From the NCBI GenBank assembly GCA_022712075.1, contig JALAHE010000340.1, positions 1-9,826 on the forward strand: 9,826 nt of DNA, read 5' to 3'. Below are positions 6,271 to 9,826 of the stretch, one piece after another. The DNA is from Galactobacter sp. (GTDB lineage: Bacteria; Actinomycetota; Actinomycetes; Actinomycetales; Micrococcaceae). A model generated the notes under the pieces. That model was not told where the DNA came from. It did no database searches and saw only the letters and a list, made by a program, of their open reading frames with translations. A program made the translations under genes and the position numbers. How positions within the stretch are numbered: position 1 is the first letter of the stretch; each line of letters opens with the position of its first letter.

Positions 6271-7638
6271 ATGCAGAGCAGTTCCGGCAATCTTTCTCTC
6301 GAGGAGCTCCGGGCCGGCGTGGCCGACGGCAGCTACGACACCGTGATCGTCGGCTTCACCGATATGCAGGGCCGCCTGGTCGGCAAGCGCGTGTCGGCCC
6401 GCCTCTTCAGCGAGGAGGTGGCCTCTCACGGCGCCGAGTGCTGCAACTACCTGCTGGCCGTGGACGTGGACATGAACACGGTCTCCGGCTACGCGATCTC
6501 CAGCTGGGAGCGCGGCTACGGCGACATGGTCATGAAGCCGGACCTTGGCACCCTGCGCAAGATCCCGTGGCTGCCGGGCACCGCCCTCGTCACGGCCGAT
6601 CTGTACTGGCTGGACGACGCCCCCGTGAAGCAGTCGCCGCGCCAGATCCTCTCAGCCCAGCTCGCCAAGCTCGCCGAGCGCGGCTGGACGCCGTTTGTTG
6701 GCACCGAGCTCGAGTTCATCGTCTTCGACACGCCCTACCGCCAGGCCTGGAAGCAGGCCTACCGCGACCTCGTCCCTGCCACCGACTACAACGTGGACTA
6801 CGACCTCCAAGCCTCCACCCGCATGGAACCGCTCATGCGCGACATCCGCGTCTCGATGGATGGGGCCGGCATGTATGGGGAGGGCATCAAGGGCGAGTGC
6901 AACCTCGGCCAGCAGGAGATCGCCTTCCGCTACGCCGACGCGCTCAAGACGTGCGATAACCACTCGATCTACAAGAACGGTGCCAAGGAGATCGCAGAGC
7001 AGCACGGCAAGTCGATCACCTTCATGGCCAAGTTCAACGAGCGCGAGGGCAACTCGTGCCACGTTCACCTGTCCTTGCGCGACGACGCAGGCACGCCGGT
7101 CTTTGCCGACGACTCAGAAGAGCACGGCATGAGCAAGACCTTCAGGCACTTCTTGGCCGGCCAGCTCGCGGCCCTGCGCGAGTTCACCCTCTTCTTTGCG
7201 CCGAACATCAACTCCTACAAGCGTTTCGTCCCCGGCTCCTTTGCGCCCACCGCCGTGGCGTGGGGCCTGGACAACCGCACGTGCGCCCTGCGCATTGTGG
7301 GGCACGGGCAGTCGATGCGCTTCGAGAACCGCGTGCCGGGCGGCGATGTGAACCAGTACCTGGCGGTCGCCGCCATGATCGCCGCCGGGCTCTACGGGGT
7401 GGAGCACGAGCTGGAGCTCCCCGAGGCGCTCTCGGGCAATGCGTACGCCTCCAACGCCGAGCACGTGCCCCACACGCTCGCTGAGGCCGCCGACCTCTTC
7501 GAACACAGCGACATCGCGCGCGCGGCCTTCGGCGACGACGTGGTGGACCACTACGTCAACAACGCCCGCATCGAGCTGGCCGCCTTCGAGTCGGCCGTGA
7601 CGGATTGGGAGCGTTTCCGTGGCTTCGAGCGCCTCTGA
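6271..7638 (+). CDS. Glutamine synthetase-like gamma-glutamylamide synthetase (GlnA4/PuuA type)
   Basis: The protein has 455 residues with a complete glutamine synthetase fold: an N-terminal beta-grasp part (TDMQGRLVGKRV) and the catalytic domain. Catalytic and metal-binding motifs are FVGTELEF with E146 and E148, KGECNLGQQEIAFRYAD with E209 and E216, NSCHVHLSL with H264 and H266, NSYKRFVPGSFAP, and MRFENRVPGGDVNQYL with R350, E352 and R354. The NLY/LP adenylylation motif of biosynthetic GlnA is not seen. The sequence and neighbours fit catabolic paralogues that join glutamate to an amine with ATP (PuuA for putrescine, GlnA4 for ethanolamine in Streptomyces, IpuC for isopropylamine). Start ATG 6271 follows GGAAGG (6258-6263) by 7 bases. 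The frame is open upstream to 6100, but that part shows no family match. The last 20 bases overlap the next gene, indicating translational coupling. Confidence 0.88.
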   Translation: MQSSSGNLSLEELRAGVADGSYDTVIVGFTDMQGRLVGKRVSARLFSEEVASHGAECCNYLLAVDVDMNTVSGYAISSWERGYGDMVMKPDLGTLRKIPWLPGTALVTADLYWLDDAPVKQSPRQILSAQLAKLAERGWTPFVGTELEFIVFDTPYRQAWKQAYRDLVPATDYNVDYDLQASTRMEPLMRDIRVSMDGAGMYGEGIKGECNLGQQEIAFRYADALKTCDNHSIYKNGAKEIAEQHGKSITFMAKFNEREGNSCHVHLSLRDDAGTPVFADDSEEHGMSKTFRHFLAGQLAALREFTLFFAPNINSYKRFVPGSFAPTAVAWGLDNRTCALRIVGHGQSMRFENRVPGGDVNQYLAVAAMIAAGLYGVEHELELPEALSGNAYASNAEHVPHTLAEAADLFEHSDIARAAFGDDVVDHYVNNARIELAAFESAVTDWERFRGFERL

Positions 7639-8368
7639 GCCCGCCCCGCTCATCGGGGTCACGACCTACCTGGAGCAGGCGCAGACCGGCGTCTGGGACG
7701 TGCCGGCGAGCTTCCTCCCGAAGGTGTACCTCGACGCGGTGACCGACGCCGGGGGCATCGCGATCCTCCTGCCGCCGCAACCCAGCTCGCCCGAGGTGGC
7801 CGCCGCCGTGGTCTCGAGGCTTGACGGGCTCATCGTCTCCGGTGGCGCCGACGTCGACCCGGCGCTCTACGGGCAGGAGGCGCATCCCAAGACGGGGGCC
7901 CCGCGCGCGGACCGGGACGCGTGGGAAACCGCGCTGCTCGCCGCCGCGGCCGAGGCCGCCCTCCCGTACCTCGGCATCTGCCGCGGGGCCCAGGTGCTCA
8001 ATGTCGCCAGGGGCGGGAGCCTGCACCAGCACCTCCCCGATCTCGTGGGCGACGAGCGCTACCAGCCCGGCGCCGCCCGCTTCGGCAGCGAGCCCGTGAG
8101 CGTTGAACGCAGCACGGCGCTGGGCGCGCTGATCGGCGACGGTGTCGACGCGCAGGTCTACCACCACCAAGCCATCGACGCCGTGGGAGAGGGGCTCGTC
8201 GTCACCGCCCGCTCGTCCGACGGCGTCATCGAGGCCATCGAGGACCCGGCAGCTCGATTCGGCGTCGCGGTGCAGTGGCATCCGGAGGAGGACGCTGAGG
8301 ACCGCAGGATCTTCGCCGGCCTCGTCGACGCCGCCAAGGACTTTGCCCGTCAGAAGCAGGAGCACTAG
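7619..8368 (+). CDS. Class I glutamine amidotransferase, gamma-glutamyl hydrolase (PuuD-like, peptidase C26)
   Basis: The protein has 249 residues, about the usual length. The catalytic triad is visible: the nucleophile C121 in YLGICRGAQ, then H221 and E223 in VQWHPEE. The family marker SGGADVDPALYG (74-85) and VYHHQAID also match gamma-glutamyl-gamma-aminobutyrate hydrolases. It would hydrolyse the gamma-glutamyl bond of the oxidised intermediate in the cytoplasm, returning glutamate and releasing the product amino acid. There is no synthetase domain partner, as expected for a free-standing hydrolase. Start: GTG 7619 lies inside the end of the synthetase gene, with GGGAG (7607-7611) 7 bases upstream, so translation is probably coupled. 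The stop TAG directly abuts the ATG of the aldehyde dehydrogenase. Confidence 0.9.
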   Translation: MASSASEPAPLIGVTTYLEQAQTGVWDVPASFLPKVYLDAVTDAGGIAILLPPQPSSPEVAAAVVSRLDGLIVSGGADVDPALYGQEAHPKTGAPRADRDAWETALLAAAAEAALPYLGICRGAQVLNVARGGSLHQHLPDLVGDERYQPGAARFGSEPVSVERSTALGALIGDGVDAQVYHHQAIDAVGEGLVVTARSSDGVIEAIEDPAARFGVAVQWHPEEDAEDRRIFAGLVDAAKDFARQKQEH

Positions 8369-9727
8369 ATGTCGATGCACACCATCCTCAACCCGGCCGA
8401 CGAAACCGTCGTCGCGGAGGTCGCCGGGCTCGGCGTCGAGGAAACCAACGAGGCGGTGGCCACGGCCAAGGCGGCCCAGCGCCGCTGGGCAGCCCTCGCC
8501 CCCGCCGACCGGGCGCTCGGTCTGCGCCGCTTCGCTGCGGCCGTGGACGCGGCGATCCCCGAACTCGCAGCCCTCGAGGTGCGCAACTCCGGGCACCCCA
8601 TCGGCAACGCCACCTGGGAGGCGGGGCACGTCCGCGACGTGCTCAACTACTACTCGGCCTCCCCCGAGCGGCTGATCGGCTCCCAGATTCCGGTGGCCGG
8701 CGGCATCGACGTCACGTTCCACGAGCCCATCGGCGTCGTCGGCGTCATCACCCCCTGGAACTTCCCCATGACCATCGCGTCCTGGGGCTTTGCCCCGGCG
8801 CTCGCCGCGGGGAACGCGGTGGTGCTCAAGCCGGCCGAATGGACGCCGCTCACGAGCCTGCGGCTCGCGGAGCTCGCCCTCGAATCCGGCCTGCCGGAGG
8901 GGCTCTTCCAGGTGCTGCCGGGCAAGGGTTCCGAGGTGGGGGCCCGGCTCGTGGACCACCCGCACGTTGGCAAGCTCGTCTTCACTGGATCCACGGCCGT
9001 TGGCACGCGGCTCGCCGCCACCGCGGCGGCGCAGGTCAAGCGCGTCACGCTGGAGCTCGGCGGCAAGAGCGCCAACATTGTCTTCGCCGATGCCGACATC
9101 GAGAAGGCGGCGGCCACCGCGCCGTCGAGTGTCTTCGATAACTCGGGCCAGGACTGCTGCGCGCGCTCTCGCCTGCTGGTGCAGGCGAGCGTCTACGACG
9201 AGTTCATGGAGCGCTTCGAGAGCGCGGTCAAGGACTTCAAGGTCGGGGACCCGACCCTCGCCGAGACGCAGATGGGCCCGTTGGTCTCGGCCTTGCACCG
9301 CGACCGCGTGGCGGAATATGTGCCCGACGACGCGCCGGTCGCCTTCCGCGGCTTTGCCCCGGAGGGGCCCGGCTACTGGTTCGCACCCACCGTGCTCACG
9401 CCGGAACGCGGCGACCGGGTGGTGCGCGAGGAGATCTTCGGCCCGGTGGTCTCGGTGCTGCGCTTCGAGGACGAGGCGGACGCGATCGCCCTGGCCAACA
9501 GCAGCGAGTACGGGCTCTCCGGCTCCATCTTCACGCGGGACCTCGGCCGTGCGTTGCGCGTGAGCCGCGCCGTCGAGGCGGGGAACCTCTCCGTGAACTC
9601 GCACTCCTCGGTGCGCTACTCCACGCCCTTCGGCGGCTTCAAGCACTCCGGGCTGGGCCGCGAGCTCGGGCCCGACGCCGCTGAGCACTTCACCGAAACC
9701 AAAAACGTCTTCTACAGCGCCGACTAG
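8369..9727 (+). CDS. NAD(P)-dependent aldehyde dehydrogenase (PuuC-like role)
   Basis: This 452-residue enzyme of the aldehyde dehydrogenase superfamily is a little shorter than the usual 480-500 because the N-terminus is compact. Conserved parts in order: TPWNFPM with N131 for the oxyanion hole, KPAEWTPL, the cofactor-binding FTGSTAVG, LELGGKSANIVF with general base E229, NSGQDCCARSR with catalytic C263 (followed by C264), EEIFGPVVSVL, and the C-terminal PFGGFKHSGLGRELG. Start ATG 8369 has AGGAG (8358-8362) at 6 bases and follows the previous stop without a gap. In this operon it probably oxidises a gamma-glutamylated amino aldehyde to the acid. Substrate is inferred from context, since family members of this type are broad. 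Confidence 0.92.
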   Translation: MSMHTILNPADETVVAEVAGLGVEETNEAVATAKAAQRRWAALAPADRALGLRRFAAAVDAAIPELAALEVRNSGHPIGNATWEAGHVRDVLNYYSASPERLIGSQIPVAGGIDVTFHEPIGVVGVITPWNFPMTIASWGFAPALAAGNAVVLKPAEWTPLTSLRLAELALESGLPEGLFQVLPGKGSEVGARLVDHPHVGKLVFTGSTAVGTRLAATAAAQVKRVTLELGGKSANIVFADADIEKAAATAPSSVFDNSGQDCCARSRLLVQASVYDEFMERFESAVKDFKVGDPTLAETQMGPLVSALHRDRVAEYVPDDAPVAFRGFAPEGPGYWFAPTVLTPERGDRVVREEIFGPVVSVLRFEDEADAIALANSSEYGLSGSIFTRDLGRALRVSRAVEAGNLSVNSHSSVRYSTPFGGFKHSGLGRELGPDAAEHFTETKNVFYSAD

Positions 9728-9760
9728 TCGGCCCCGCCAGCTTTTAACGGACGGATTTCA

Positions 9761-9826
9761 ATGAGCGAGCTCACCCCCTTCGACCTGTCCGCCCGCCTCG
9801 CCGGCAAGGTCGCCGTCATCACGGGC
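9761..9826 (+). CDS. Short-chain dehydrogenase/reductase, N-terminal fragment at window edge
   Basis: Only 22 codons are present, running to the last base: MSELTPFDLSARLAGKVAVITG. The pattern LxGKVAVITG is the first beta strand and start of the TGxxxGxG nucleotide-binding turn of SDR enzymes, so the fold call is good though very little is visible. A weak GGACGG lies 6 bases before ATG 9761. The gene begins 33 bases after the aldehyde dehydrogenase stop, same strand, no hairpin between, so it is likely in the operon. It may oxidise a gamma-glutamylated amino alcohol to the aldehyde used by its neighbour; this is inference. Confidence 0.7.
   Translation, partial: MSELTPFDLSARLAGKVAVITG

Noticed and set aside
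7556..9688. Minus-strand open frame of 710 codons
   Set aside because: It lies opposite three genes with intact catalytic motifs. Its Gly/Arg/Asp/His-rich composition and lack of any motif mark it as a GC-driven antisense frame.

Overview
The window is GC-rich throughout, with closely packed genes, G/C-ending codons, GTG as well as ATG starts, and strong GC hairpins between convergent genes. This fits a high-GC actinobacterium. The protein families (DUF808, tandem DUF1540, secreted GH16, gamma-glutamyl-amine catabolism) would suit a Micrococcales/Arthrobacter-like organism, but that rank is inference. I found no tRNA, rRNA, CRISPR array, insertion sequence or phage gene.

Left part (1-4490). 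A minus-strand gene runs off the left edge at 1-1263. It encodes a DUF3375 protein, the JetA/MksF kleisin subunit of the Wadjet (JetABCD / MksBEFG / EptABCD) SMC-type anti-plasmid system. It reads outward, so the remaining jet genes would lie just outside the window. Divergent from it is a secreted glycoside hydrolase family 16 enzyme (1459-2877), preceded by an operator-like palindrome. A small cysteine-rich protein with two DUF1540 units (2953-3246, minus) faces it across a shared hairpin terminator. A DUF808 (YedI-like) membrane protein (3414-4490, plus) follows, probably translated from a leaderless or nearly leaderless mRNA.

Right part (4588-9826). This is a catabolic locus for an amine handled as its gamma-glutamyl derivative. 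An APC-family permease most like the ethanolamine permeases (minus) is divergent from a tight plus-strand operon. The operon encodes a glutamine-synthetase-like gamma-glutamylamide synthetase, a class I glutamine amidotransferase (gamma-glutamyl hydrolase, PuuD-like), an aldehyde dehydrogenase, and the first 22 codons of a short-chain dehydrogenase/reductase (SDR). The genes overlap or abut.

Proposed route (inference): the permease imports the amine, the synthetase attaches glutamate, the SDR oxidises an alcohol group to an aldehyde, the aldehyde dehydrogenase makes the acid, and the amidotransferase releases glutamate plus the amino acid. An alcohol-type dehydrogenase in place of a visible PuuB-type oxidase, together with the permease type, favours ethanolamine or another amino alcohol over putrescine. 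The 190-bp divergent region holds a TGTGTC-n4-GACACA palindrome and GTGTG repeats that could bind a local regulator.
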